Assembly (NCBI GenBank): GCA_000697475.1
Contig: JNEU01000734.1
Coordinates: 397,956-461,955, forward strand
Length of the DNA: 64,000 nucleotides
Direction of reading: 5' to 3'
Source: Lichtheimia corymbifera B2541
Lineage: Eukaryota > Mucoromycota > Mucoromycetes > Mucorales > Lichtheimiaceae
Shown: positions 35,453 to 47,739 of the stretch, one piece after another
Position numbering within the stretch: position 1 is the stretch's first letter
Layout of the letters: every line of letters begins with the position of its first letter
The notes under the pieces: model-generated
The model's database searches: none
Told to the model about the DNA's origin: nothing
Seen by the model: only the letters and a program-made list of their open reading frames with translations
Program-made: the position numbers and the translations under genes

Positions 35453-38400
35453 TTATTTGAAAGGTGCATTTAGGGGATCGATAACTGTGCCAAGTTTGGT
35501 GAGTACTCTCGGCTTTGTAAGCTTTTGGAATGTATTTCGAGTATTCCACTCCTTGCCAACAGGCGTACGCATAGATCGCTCGTATTGCTCCATTGTTTGA
35601 AAAGGGAAAGGGACTTGAGTAACCTGGTATTTTTCGCTCTATAAATGATATAATCAAAAATATGAGACATACTTGAACCCATTTCATGGTACACAACAGC
35701 TACTAACCTTTTTGATTCGTTTCTCGTTAATGATAACATTCTTCAATTTCGCATCCTTTCTCTTGCTTGGGTCAATGCCTTGGATCTTTCGAACGACCTT
35801 GTTCTTCTTCTTCTTGAGTCCTTTTCCAGACCAATCTCCCCATCCAGGTAACGTAAGATCTTCAGTTTTATCAGCATCTTCTTCCATAATTGCATCTTTC
35901 TCCTCTTCAAACTCTTGTGTCACATTGTCGTTGGCAAATGCTCGTGCAACCAAATCCCGCTGTGCAAAGGCCAACTTGTTTGATGAATGCACCATGCCAA
36001 CAGCTTCTTCATCATCCTCGTCCTCGTCATCAGAACCAACGGTGCCACTAGTAACAACGACTTTGGACTCTGTCTCCTTGTCGCTCTTCTCAGACTGTGC
36101 AGCCTTAGGCTTGGCTTGATCCGATTGCTGCTTCTTGTCATTCTTCTTTTTGACAGGCAACGTCTGAGACATATCAAGTTGGATATCATCGCTCTCTTCC
36201 TTTTGAGCTTTCTTGATCTTGGTAACATTGAGCTCGGATTTGTCCTCGATCTTTCCTTTGCTGGTGTTGTTCTTCTTGGATGCCTTCTTTCCTTTCACGC
36301 GAGTCTCCACTTGTTGAAGCCAAGGACTGATCTGATCATCATCCACCTCCTGAAGCTTTTGATCGAGTGCACTGACAGGTGCAATGTTGACTGTGCCAGA
36401 CGTGCGTACCTTGTGTGCTGCAGATTGTGCCACCTTTTTGATTTGACCAGCATCATTGAGTTCTACTGAGCTAGTTGTTGTCGATGTTGTGTTCTTTCCA
36501 TCTTTACCCTAAAACAATGAGAATGTCTAGTGTGAGTATAACTTTGTCGTTTGATTAACAATCTTGAACCTTACCTTGGCAACACCAAAAGCCAATCGAC
36601 CAGGGTTATTTTGCACAATGTGTGATGTCTGTGCATCCTTATCCTCTTCTTCCAGCCATTCATTCTTAAAGTCATCAACCATTGCTCGGGTAGCCTGCAG
36701 GTTCCGCTGATCGGCATCTTGCATGAATTTCATCGAGAAGAGGCCTTTCTTTGGGGTATCTTGTTCATCGTCATCCAGCTCTTTTTCCAATCCAGCAATT
36801 TCCCTGGCAATCTTATCACCACCATCCTCGTCATCTTCGGAATCATCATCATCATCGCTGTCAGATTGAACACCTTGGATCTTTTTGCGCAGCTCTTCAC
36901 CACGTCGCAATTGTTCCATAATAGCTTCACGTGTTCCTTCATCGGCTTGACCTCGAGCAAGAGCACGCTTGGCCCATTTGCTGGTATTCTTGTGCTTAAG
37001 TGTCATACGTTCCTCTGCACGATCCAGTGCAGCCTTCATTTGATCTTCAGCAGTCATCTCCTCATCAATATCATTGCCGATACCAGCTGCGAGCAATTCT
37101 TGTTTGGCCTTTTCTTTACGCTGCAACTTGCGGTAGCTCTTACTCTTGATCTTCTTGATGCGTTTGGCCTTTTGCTCGTGACGAAACATGAGTTCTCGCA
37201 TAATCTTCAATTGCTTTCGTCGTTCCTCCACTTCCTCCACTGACAACTTGTTGAGCTGCAATGCCTCAAACTCCTCCAATTCTTCATCTTTCATGCCAGC
37301 AGCCTGCAATGCTTGTTCAATCTGCTTCTCCATGGATGTCTCTGCACTGAACTTGCTAGCAAGAGCTGCACTGGTGACTCGTTGACCCACAGTCGTATTG
37401 TTTTGCATAGGAAATGAAAGGTGTTCAGCCTAAAATTGTCCCATAGTGAGTACACCTGGATCAAATACTATAAAAAAGGTAGCCCATACCTCACGATTCT
37501 GCTTCACTGTTGCTTCCCAACGTGAGACTTCCTTGTTGGCTTCCTTATAAGCGGCCTGACGATCAGCACGATCCTGGATACGTTTGGCAGCTGGCGCATT
37601 CAATGCTGATTGTACGACGTTCTTGCCCTTGCCATCCAATTCCAATACAGTCTTTCGAAGGGATGCAAATGCGTCTTCATTGGGCATGGAACCCATCAAA
37701 TCACCCAAATCAAGTTTCTTTTTGTTGTCAGTCGAGGATGAATCACGTGCAAGAAGATTGAATTCATTTTCTTCATAGACTTCAGTGCGCTCCTTGCGTC
37801 GTTTCTTTTTGGCGCTGCCATCATCGTTGAGAGATCGTTTCTTGCTGCTCAAGGAATCGATAAAGTCCACCATTCCTTCACCATCATTGCCTTCATCTTC
37901 ACTGTCGGATGCATTCATGTCGCCCATATCCTCATCGCTGTCCATTACTCCTTGCATCAATTCGTCCACTGCTTTCTTGTGTGCTTGCTTGCGATCTTTT
38001 CCGGATTCTTCTTCTTCCTCGTCATCGTCAAGCATTGCTGAAAGATCAACATATCCTTCGCCATCCTCATCTTCTTCGTCTTCATCCTCATCGACATGTT
38101 TTCCATCATCAGATTCGTCCATATTGATCTCTCGTTCCTCTTCAATATCAGGTGAAGGTTCTCTCTTTTTGGCTTTCTTGGCCGAGCCCTATATATGACC
38201 CGTGATGGATTAGAATGACATTTGACATATTAGCCAACCCACAATACCAACTCACCTTGGTTGATCCCTGGAATTTGAAGCTCTCGAATCGTTCGTCGTC
38301 CGAGTCGTCAAAAGCTTCGTCTGAATCGATCTCTTCGTCGTCTTCTTCGTTGACATGATCGACGTGGTATTCATAATCGTCAACGTCGTCTAGATCGTGG

Positions 38401-38537
38401 CCTTTGCGTGCCAGTTGTCGCTCGTCGTCGCTAGCTTCATAGACATCGGTGACATCGACCTTGCTTTTCCTCTTTCCCTTTGCTTGGTGAGAAGCTGACT
38501 TGTTCTTCTTGCCGTTGGTCTTTCGTTGAGGTGGCAT
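35453..38537 (-). CDS. UTP14: U3 snoRNP-associated protein Utp14
   Basis: A component of the small-subunit processome that activates the helicase Dhr1 during 18S rRNA maturation in the nucleolus. The start is MPPQRKTNGKKNKSASHQ, followed by very acidic tracts (EDEDEEDEDGEGYVDLSAML). The conserved core is ASLRKTVLELDGKGKNVV, APAAKRIQDRADRQAAYKEA, VSRWEATVKQNREAEHLSFP and KIKSKSYRKLQRKEKAKQEL. The RMTLKHKNTSKWAKRALARG block and WGDWSGKGLKKKKNK are hallmarks. The last exon ends TKPRVLTKLGTVIDPLNAPFK, with TAA at 35455-35453. Internal introns are short. The gene is head to head with the SLC35-like gene, 676 bp apart. Confidence 0.93.
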
Positions 38538-39213
38538 AACAAAAGTGAAATCCTCCAGTTCCAGGTGTCTCACAAGAATAAAGATTTTTTTTGTCGGTCT
38601 GGCATTGAAATCCCTTCGGCTCACACAAGCACTGTTCCTGCTTTATATGATGAATCCTGCTGCTGATACCTTGACTGGATATTCTTCGCTGGTAGCTTTT
38701 CTGTGCCTTTATTCATTCAACGCATCTTGGCCTCGTCAAATTGCTGTACATTGTGTATATACCAAAATGGACTATAGAAGCTCCCCATTATTTGAAAGAA
38801 TATCCCACACACTCTCTTTATACAAAGAACACTGCCCTTGCAGACTATGTAGGTCGGGTCATTTTTACTTGAATAAAGTATCAACTTTATTACCAAGGGA
38901 GTAAATGGTTGATTTGGGAAGCTGTTATTGTAGGCCAGGATACCTATTATCATGTATGTAATGATGTCATGGAGACGGTTGCTATGCAAGGGGTCGTCAT
39001 GTTACACGAGTGCACACCGGGTAGAATGGAAGAGAGTAGCTTATATTGAGAAGCGTGTGAGATATCCAGCAATAATAGCCATGGTCAAGGAGTGTAGGTG
39101 CACGTGACTTTGGACAAGGTGTGTAAAATGTGCATGTGTAACATACGAGAAGACCCGCTGTGGAGCTCCATTTTTAGTCGGTGCTATGCTTCCTTCGTTC
39201 GCCTGTTGAACTC
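38538..39213. promoter_or_regulatory. Divergent promoter region between UTP14 and SLC35C2-like gene
   Basis: 676 bp separating two genes transcribed away from each other. AT-rich, with short chance frames only. No TATA placement can be argued with confidence. Confidence 0.4.
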
Positions 39214-40930
39214 ATGGACGACATTCCTGCTGTTATGGAACCAGACTCCAACCAACATGTGCATTCAGCGTCCATTACTGACGACAAGAAGCGACAATCC
39301 GGCGAGTATACATCGGCCACAACTTCATCGATGGATGCAAAGGCAACCACATTCACGTCTGCAACTCCGTCGTCTTCCACACCACAACGTTCAGGGTCTT
39401 TGAAGAAAATGACATTGTCGTCTAGGGATGAGGCATCGTCAGCCAACATGAGTGGTAGTGGCAGTGGTAGTGGCAGCAGCAGCAAGGCAAGGCACTCTTC
39501 GCATAGTCGTACGCAGTCTATCCATTTGCAACCACCAAAGAAAAAGTACGGCCACGTCAGACGAGGATCACTTCCACCACTGCAGATCAATCCTAACACC
39601 AACAAACTTGCACACGTCGACTTTGGTTCACCTATTCGATCACCCTTTGCTACATCCATACCACCATTGCCAGAAAAGATCTCCATCCAAATCCCACATC
39701 CAAAGTCTGATTTATCTCATATCCACATTGTCAAGAACAAAAACATCATCGAGAACCTCACATACATTGGATTATGGTACTTCTTTTCAACATCATTATC
39801 ATTGTATAACAAGAATCTCATGGGCAAGGATCGTTTCAACTTTAACTTTCCTTTACTGCTATCTGCCATACATGCTGGATTACATGCCCTGATCACTTCA
39901 GCTATGATGTCGTTTGGTGGGAGCCGTTGGAATACAACAAAAGCAACATTATCCTTGCATGATTATGTATACAAAGTGGTATGAATCATATTCCCGTATC
40001 ACATAAAGCGACTACTAATGAACCTTTTATTAGGTACCATGTGGTATTGCAGCTGCCCTGGAAATTAGCTGCGCCAATGCATCGCTCATGTATGTGACCC
40101 TGTCATTCTACACGATGGTCAAATCAAGCACACCTATCTGGGTCCTCCTTTTCTCTTTTATTTTCGGTTTCGAAAAGCCGCGGGTTCGGCTTGTTGCTAT
40201 CATCGGTTTAATGGTCGTTGGTGTCATCCTCACAGTGGAAGGCGAGACAAAATTTGACATGGTTGGATTTCTCCTGGTGCTTGTGGCAGCTGTGGTCTCT
40301 GGATTACGGTGGAATCTTACCCAGTTCCTGCTTCAAGAAGATCGTTTGGGAATGGATAATCCGATCGCTACGCTATACCATCTCAGTCCTATCATGTTCG
40401 TCATCATGTTACTACTCAGCTTGATTTTCGAGAATCCTGTCGACCAATTCAAGGAATCAGAGCACTTTGACAGTATATTTCACGTGATGGAATCCTTTGG
40501 TCTGATGTCAATTGGCGGATTCTTGGGTAAGAAGGAGATATTTCAGTTAGTGAAAAGAGCATACGTACTAACTTTTTATATCCAGCTTTTGCAATGACGT
40601 TGGCAGAGCTATACTTAATCAAGAGCACAAACACCGTTACATTGAGCGTGGCCGGCATTAGCAAAGAAATTGTCATCATTTCGCTATCCGTCATGATATA
40701 TGGTGATGTTTTGACCCCCAAGACTCTATTAGGGTAAGAAAAAGAGCTTCACATGATTAATCGCATGATTTGGATTATAGCTTGCTAACCACACCCCTAT
40801 GATTAGATTGTTCGTATCCATCGTTGGCATTATATGGTACAACTACTACAAGATGACGAGAAACCAACATATGGATGGCAATCAGTATCAGATGATACCC
40901 ATGCATGGCAACAGCAAACTTGAAGACTAA
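39214..40930 (+). CDS. SLC35C2-like nucleotide-sugar/triose-phosphate-family transporter
   Basis: A drug/metabolite-superfamily transporter of the Golgi or ER type. The first about 180 residues are a Ser/Thr-rich cytosolic tail (MDDIPAVMEPDSNQHVH). Ten or so hydrophobic helices follow, starting with NLTYIGLWYFFSTSLSLYNK, a signature of SLC35C2 and yeast YML038C (YMD8) relatives. Other family blocks are LMYVTLSFYTMVKSSTPIWV, LMVVGVILTVEGETKFDMVG and AAVVSGLRWNLTQFLLQ. After a short intron come AELYLIKSTNTVTLSVAGIS and, in the last exon, GIIWYNYYK. ATG 39214 is the first ATG in frame; a GTG 33 bp upstream is not a likely start. Introns lie near 39.98, 40.53 and 40.73-40.81 kb. The substrate is unknown. 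Confidence 0.88.
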
Positions 40931-41179
40931 TCCCAACCCCCCTCAAATCCCCTTTCATCATGTGTGTAACAATTGGACTAAATAGAGTATTCGGGCCGAT
41001 AACAATAACAATGGAACTCATGTTACTCATCTTGGAAACATGTACAGGGGAGGAGTAAAGGATATATACATTATACAGCAAGGGATCTTTTTAGACAAAG
41101 AGAATCTGAATCGATTCTCCTTAGGGTACGGTGATGATATGGTGGTGATGGAGGAGGGGTATGTTCAGAGACGATGAGT

Positions 41180-41650
41180 TTACTGTGCTGCGACTACCGG
41201 TGGCGTGTGATGTCGATCAAAATGATCGCGAGGTTCTTTTTCATCAATGATGGGACTAACACGGCGACCAGATGAAGGTGTGTTCCATGTCATTTTGGGA
41301 GCCCTCGAATAAGCACAATCGGGTGGACGTGGAAGCGATGAAAGCGAAGAAGGCAGCACAATCTAGCAGTAGTAGCCGAATGTTAGGAATAATAATGAAG
41401 CCATTTATAAACGGTTTTTTGCACGTACATCAGACTTTTGTTCCATACGGGTTTCTTTATGCTTGGAAACATGAATTAAATGTGTACCTTGGCCTTTGGC
41501 GACTCGTCGTGCGACACCGTTATGGTCAAGGACAACTTCGTAGACTTTGGCCTGATATAATAATGTAAACGTTCATCAGTAAGATGGGGAATAAGATCTA
41601 CAATGTATGATTGTTTATACCTCTTGTTCATAAGACATGCAGCAACCCAT
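41180..41650 (-). CDS. Small N-terminal MGCC protein, probably dually lipidated
   Basis: I do not recognise this gene in any named family. Three exons join in phase 0 at both junctions with GT-AG introns: 41650-41621 (10 codons), 41551-41429 (41 codons) and 41362-41180 (60 codons plus TAA), giving 111 residues. The start MGCCMSYEQE places Gly at position 2 and Cys at 3 and 4, the classic context for N-myristoylation plus palmitoylation, so plasma-membrane anchoring is inferred. The middle reads AKVYEVVLDHNGVARRVAKG, then HVSKHKETRMEQKSD. The last exon is Pro/Ser-rich and basic: SSLSSLPRPPDCAYSRAPK, MTWNTPSSGRRVSPIIDEKE, ending DRHHTPPVVAAQ. It converges on the SLC35C2-like gene (stops 249 bp apart). 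Each exon is too short to stand out by itself. Confidence 0.68.
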
Positions 41651-42671
41651 ATTGATTTTATGTTTGTATTGTATGCAAGGGAGGAGAAGGGGAAAAATAC
41701 GCCAGTAAATGATCAGAGGATTCTACTTTATATATGCTTTTTTGTTGGAACTTGGTTGTTTCCATCCGAAACAAAAGCGGGAAAGGGTGTTCTATTTCGG
41801 AATGCTGTGTTTCCTGCTAAGGCTTTGGCTGTGGTAAACATAGCAGCCAAATAGGATACTTCATCCTGCTTCATCTGGGTCACAGCAGTAGTGGTACGCA
41901 TTGAAATCTTGGGACGTGCTTGGCGCAGCCACTCAAGCCAGTTCAAGTCGGTCAAATCTTCTATTTTTAGATGTTTACCATCCTCCTTTGTCGATCAAAC
42001 AAAATCGGAGTCATACCGAGAAAACAACCACACCATGAAAGACTTAGTGTTGCTTGGCGATGATGTATGTCTTTTGATGCAGTATAATTGGAAAACCATG
42101 GTTACGAAAGTGGGGTAGAAGAAAAACCGAATTGATCAGATCCAACTTCTTCTTTGATGAGCCACCATCATGGCGTCAAACCTCTTTATGTCCATATCAA
42201 GCTCAGCATGTGATTGCCCTCTTTGTATATGAGGTATTAAAAGGCACAAAAGATCCATCCTCCTCCACTCGAACACACAGCCACCTGCCCCTTTCATAAA
42301 AGTTTAGGCTTGTACGTATTCATGCATATTGTCATTGTTATGTAATAAACCCGAGAACAATGCTTAATAATGAGACCTGGGGAGTGATCCTAATGATGTG
42401 CGTTTATTCTCATATGATGGCTATTGAACACAAGTCTATGTATCAAATACTATTCCATTGAAGCTGCATCAAATTGGATGGGCCAAAGCCAGTGTGTACA
42501 GCAAGTTGAATTGAGACTTGAACAAAACTCAGCAATGCCTTGCGCCCTCCAACTCCTTGTCAACGACCGTAACATCAGCATCTTGTAAGCACCACCCAAA
42601 TCCAACACCTCAGTTACCAACGAAAGCGATTGACCACTCAGAATCCCTATTCTCTGCAGACGCCGACAGCC
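41651..42671. other. Spacer upstream of the MGCC gene and of ERV41
   Basis: The promoters of two divergent genes share this stretch. A minus-strand open frame at 41955-41728 reads MTDLNWLEWLRQARPKISMR and ends 78 bp before the MGCC start. I could not give it a start exon in phase, so it is not called as a gene. The rest is AT-rich. Confidence 0.4.
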
Positions 42672-44204
42672 ATGACATTGGCACAAAAGATTGCTCAGCT
42701 GGATGTATTTCCAAAAGTCGATGTGGATAACCAAGCACGCAGCGAAAAAGGAGGCCTGCTCACCGTTTTACTCGGCTGCTTTCTTGCACTGCTGACGCTT
42801 AGCGAGTTTTCAGAGTATGGATGGAAAAAAGGAGATGTCTTGGCTGCAGAAAAAGAAACATGAGAATAACATGCAAGTGATATAGCTATCGTCGAGTACG
42901 CACCAATTATCAGTTCCTGGTAGATCCAACGATAGAACAAGGCATACAAATCAACTTGGACCTGACAGTGGCAATGCCATGCAATGGCAAGTAGAGAATA
43001 TGGGATATTTGGCATCATCATGGGGCTAATTCCTTGAGATCATCTAGTCTTGCTCGTCCATGTGTACGATGCTTCAGGGCAACAAATGCATTTGACAGAG
43101 AATCTCAAAATGGTACCGGTAAGTAAGAAAGGGCTATGGAGAAGAAAAAAAAGATATGGCATTGACAAGTATTACTAGGCGGAATTCTCCATCAACCGTG
43201 AGGATCAGAAAAGGTGCGTAGGAAGCGTGTTTGTATATCGGCACTTGTGTTCATACGGATTGGGTAGAGCATTGGATTCCCGTTATTTGCAAGAAGTGGT
43301 CAAGGCTGCAAGTGGAAAGCCCTACGATGAAAAGATTGCTAGTATGTATGGCACATTGTTTTTCATGCAATTATACTTACAATGGGACCACAGCGGAAAT
43401 GGGTGCATGCAGGATTTTAGGTTCTATCTACGCAAGCAAGATAGCTGCCAATCTACACATCACGTCGCGTGGACATGGATATCGTGAGTATCTTGATTGA
43501 ATACACCTCTTGACCTTATATTGGAATCTAATTGCGTTTATAGACTCTCATAGTCACACGGATCATTCATGTACGTCAACCCATAGCTCATATTCTTCGT
43601 CAACGCACACATCCACTGACACCTTCTCTTAGTGTTGAACTTTACCCACCGGATAGACGAGCTTTCCTTTGGAAAATATTATCCAAATGCGATCAACCCT
43701 CTGGATAACAGCATCGAAGTATCAAATTCTCGTAAGTGTACATTTGGGATATCAGGAGGACAAGGCGAATCTAATAATATGATATAGATTTTGAGGCTTT
43801 CCAATATTTTCTTTCTATCGTAAGTATGATGGTGGATCAACTGAGTACCTGATTGGCTGACTGTGGGGCGACTTTAGGTGCCAACAACATACATCGGTCG
43901 ACAAAAGGATGTCATCATTACCAACCAATATGCAGTGACTGATTCTCGCAAGGCAGCTCCTGATGATAGACCATCGAATATGGTGCCTGGTATCTTCTTC
44001 AAATACGACATCGAGCCTATTTCGGTCCAAATATCAGAATCACGGCAATCATTCATCCATTTCATTGTTCGATTGTGCGGCATCGTTGGTGGTTCCGTGG
44101 TCACTGTTGGATTTGTTTATCGCACCATCAAGCTGATCTTGACTGGCGGCAAGGAGGACCCCAATCTTTATGCACCAGCCCACAACCTCATGCGTAGTGT
44201 ATAA
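42672..44204 (+). CDS. ERV41: ER-Golgi COPII vesicle protein Erv41/ERGIC2
   Basis: A cargo-receptor subunit that cycles between ER and Golgi with Erv46. ATG 42672 begins MTLAQKIAQLDVFPKVDVDN, and TVLLGCFLALLTLSEFS is the first membrane helix. Exons 42672-42814, 42886-42986, 43048-43118 and 43179 to about 43212, then six or so more, end at TAA 44204. Luminal blocks fit the family: INLDLTVAMPCNVLLVHVYD, NLKMVPAEFSINRED, TEMGACRILGSIYASKIAAN, NFTHRIDELSFGKYYPNAIN and VPGIFFKYDIEPISVQI. The second helix is FIVRLCGIVGGSVVTVGFVY. The intron after 42986 starts GCAAGT instead of GT; frame and the family motif (AMPCN-V) require this donor. The ORF can be opened upstream of the ATG only by a non-ATG codon. 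Confidence 0.92.
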
Positions 44205-45081
44205 AAGAGCTAGGGAAAATATAGGCAAATATCATAGAGATAATCCACGTGGAGCTGGAAATCATTGTAGTACAGGCAGCTATATGAGATAAGCATCATG
44301 TTGACGGAGGTCCAAAACAAAGTTATTTGTCTCATTGTCATTTGGCAAAAAGTGATCGCCTTGTGAACATGGATGGATGAGAGGGATCGAGGGGTTTCAT
44401 GAAATCAATGAAGGCTGTAACTTGAGAATGTCAGCCAATAAAATTGGTTCGCCATGCATTGTCAATGGTTGTCACAAGTGTGTGGAGATTAGCAAATGGG
44501 GTAAAAGAGATAAAACCCAGGTGACACTACCAGTTCGGCGTCACAATTGCGTGAACCTCTCAATGCAGCAACAATGTGATCTGCTTTTACCACACACACA
44601 TGCACCTTGTAGCATGTCCCACGCCATAGATCAACAATGTGGGGTAGGTGGGGTATATTTTTCTCAAAAAGCTTGGCGTGTGACCTTTTGACAACATTTT
44701 GGGCGTAATGTAAGATAAGTTCCCCAGATTACTACTCTCGGAATCAGCTGTATGAGTTACCGATTCAGAGCATTTTGCCCACGGTGAAAATATAAACCCG
44801 GTGCTGCACATAAAATTATAGAATAGCGTGCCACAGTTGCACATGGTACAAAAGGGCCGTCTTTGTAACCGTACGCACCAAAGAGGCGTGATTTTGAGCG
44901 GAGAAAACAAAGTTTTGCAAATATAGAGGAACCCAGAATCACAGATTTGGGATCTTCTTGTCTTCTTCTCACACAACTCTCAAGCGTTGTTCTTCGGTCC
45001 GGCCATTCTACGAGGCATTGCAAACAAGAGTCGCTCTTCAGAGTTCCGTGTAGGTTTCCTTTTTATTTCAAAAATTTCCAT
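44205..45081. other. Spacer between ERV41 and the MFS gene
   Basis: The 3' flank of ERV41 and the promoter of the transporter. No gene, repeat or RNA was recognised. Confidence 0.45.
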
Positions 45082-47108
45082 ATGGCTATCAATCAAGACA
45101 ACGGAGTAAACGAAGGTATCTCTCCATCAATCAGGACTGTATCCCACGATGGCGAAAAGGATGGCTGCCAACAGTCTCAAGACACATTTACTCAATGTAA
45201 GAACAAGTATACCTCCCAAAGAAAAAAATCGCAAGAAGCATTATTGATCCATAATCCCTGCACATAGATGAATCAAAAGAAGAAATCAAGAGTGAAAAGA
45301 GCATCCAACAAGAGGATGATGTGAGCAGTCATACCCTTCCTGCAGAAGATGATGTAGAAAAGAATGATGCTGCCAAAGACGAAGCACCAGATGGTGGCTA
45401 TGGCTGGTTTATTGTCTTGGGTGCCTTTTTAGTGCAAATCAGCAGTTACGGCATGACGTCTTCATGGTAAGGTTATTCAACAAACGACTCATCTAGTGCT
45501 TTTGTACTCATACATAATTATCTTTTTTAAGGGTATGGTTTCAGGGAAATTGATTTCCCCAAATTTTAAAGTCTGTATGAAACAACGCTAATCATTGTCT
45601 CACAAACAAAAGGTGTCATGCAAGAGTACTATGAGCGAGAAGTCTTTGGTGACAGAGTATCCAACCCAGCATTCCAATTGAGTTTTGTTGGTACTTTGAT
45701 CTCCGTGTTCGCCAATTTGATGGGTCCTTTAGCGACTATCCTGTTATCTTACTTTGGTACCAAAGTCGTTCTTATCTTGGGCACGTTGTTCATTGCTATC
45801 GGCTTGTTTATGGCGGGCTTTGCGACTGAGGTAAGTCCATGTGGTGCTCGCTATTATTTTCGTATGTTTATCAGCAAGATTCGTTTTTAGATCTTCCATC
45901 TTTACTTAACGCAAGGTCTTAGCTATGGTATTGGCATGTGCTTCATGTACATTGTAAGTTATTTTCGATACATATATACATTGCTCGACTTTACTCATGC
46001 ATACATCCGTAGACTATCATGGGTGTTGCTCCCCAATATTTCAACCGTAAACGAGGTCTTGCACTCGGTATCATCGCCAGTGGATCTGGTATTGGTGGTC
46101 TCATTTTCCCCTTTGTCATGACCCCAATCAATAATAGTCTTGGAGCCGGATGGTAAGTTTGGTTTTTCCGCTTATCAGATCCTTTTGATCATAACACCTT
46201 TTGTTCCATATAGGACCTATCGTGTGCTTGGATTTATTGTCTTGGCGTGTGATATCATTGCCGTTATCTTGGTGAAGGATCGTGTCAAACGTCCTTTGTT
46301 CCAAAAGAAAAAGCTAAGCGATATCCTCAAGTTTGACGTATTCAAGCATCCACCCTATAGAATCTGGGCTCTTGCTGCAACTATCCAGCTCATGCCATAC
46401 TTTGTACCATTTTACTACCTCCCATGTAAGTTACATCATAAACATTTTGATATCACTTGTAGCTAATCCCCCTGGATTTGTTCCGCAGCATATGCAAGAT
46501 GGTTGGGTCTTTCCGATGAGCAAGGATCAGCCTTAGTAGCTGTCACCTCGGCTATGAACTTTGTTGGACGTATCATTTGCGGGTAAGTGCTCAGTTCACC
46601 TTTACATGACAACAACATCTAACGACGAATCTATCACAAAGCTTTGTATCCGATCGCATTGGCCCCATTAATACCGATATTCTTTACCTTACATTGGCAT
46701 GTCTGGCCAACTTTTTAATTTGGACATTCGCCTACAGCTATGGTGTGCTGATGGCTTTTGCTGCTGTCTTTGGCTTGGTGTGTGGATCCTATTTCACTTT
46801 AGGTATGATGACTATTTTCCCATTATCTTTATCCAATGATTCATGTTGCTTATCACACACTTGTAGTATCACCGCTGACTGCCTCCATTTTGGGCATGGA
46901 AAAGTTTCCCACGGGTCTTTCCTTTGTCATTCTCTTCAATGTCATCTCCATTTTCGGTGTCAATATCTCCAATGCCATCGAAGATGCTACGAGTGCCGAG
47001 CCCTACTTCGCCTACAAGATGTTCTCTGGTTCCATTTACGCTGCTTCGGTGCTCCTCATGCTTTGGTTGAAATTCACGGTGAATCGAAAAGTCTTTGTAA
47101 AGGTGTAA
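45082..47108 (+). CDS. Monocarboxylate-transporter-like MFS permease
   Basis: A 12-helix major facilitator of the MCT/Mch group. Exon 1 (45082-45196) and the start of exon 2 (45268) give an acidic cytosolic tail. PDGGYGWFIVLGAFLVQISS is the MCT signature before helix 1. Further helices are SFVGTLISVFANLMGPLATI, LYLTQGLSYGIGMCFMYI, APQYFNRKRGLALGIIASGS (the loop 4-5 region) and LDFV-free loops down to ILYLTLACLANFLIWTFAYS and FVILFNVISIFGVNISNAI. The protein ends RKVFVKV. The join between exon 2 (YGMTSSW, ends 45466) and the next exon (GVMQEYYEREVFGD, near 45612) does not keep frame with any GT-AG pair; two bases are lacking. Either a non-canonical junction, an overlooked micro-exon or a sequence error lies there. 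The substrate is unknown. Confidence 0.83.
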
Positions 47109-47739
47109 ATCATTTCACATTGTTCAGGCACGTTATATCCAATTGTTTCTTGCGCTGTTTATTATGATGATCCCTTTTTATTATACATTATTACAATCAT
47201 ATACAAAATTTGACATGCACAACTATCATGGCGAGATTGGCGGGCGATACAAGACATTACCTTACCCATTGTGCCAATAACGTTCCTTTTTTGTGTTGTG
47301 TTGGATTGATCGACCAGCTGTCTAATTGCTTGTAACCCCCCTGCTGAGACCGGATGCGATGGTATACTTGAGCTACAGGCCGCCACTGATAAATACTTGT
47401 CCACTGGTGATACTTGGTTTCTATCAGGTAACATATAGATCTGTGTGTCCACATAGCCAAGACTTGCGCTTTAGAGCTATTGATTCATTAGGGTGTTGTT
47501 CTCTCACGTGACCTTGGGTCTTCAACAACTTTTGCTCACGCATGAACGAATGTTTATGTGCTCTGTTATACACGAACCCATCCTGTGCACCTCTTTTTGC
47601 TCTGGCAATAATGATACCACACTTGCCCATTATGTTACTTCGAACAATGGGACAATGTTGTGCTTTCCCTCATATTTGTATGCAAATAAGTGGTGGTCGA
47701 GATAGTGGTAAGCTTTGCGTTCAACGATAAATGCTGAAT
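47109..47739. other. 3' flank of the MFS gene
   Basis: Short open frames of 60-96 codons occur on both strands, without domain or splice support. No repeat was seen before 47740. Confidence 0.4.

Noticed and set aside
35673..36469. Plus-strand frames of 148 and 160 codons in the UTP14 gene
   Set aside because: They are antisense to conserved UTP14 sequence; Ser/Leu-rich composition mirrors the acidic and basic tracts.
39181..39213. Extension of the SLC35C2-like protein upstream of ATG 39214
   Set aside because: It relies on a GTG start, unlikely in a eukaryote.
41728..41955. Minus-strand frame MTDLNWLEWLRQARPKISMR, considered as a complex I assembly factor
   Set aside because: Only a W-x-x-WLR pattern fits and no start exon joins in phase; it may be 5' leader of the MGCC gene.
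42630..42671. Extension of ERV41 upstream of ATG 42672
   Set aside because: It would need a TTG start; the first ATG gives the normal family N terminus.
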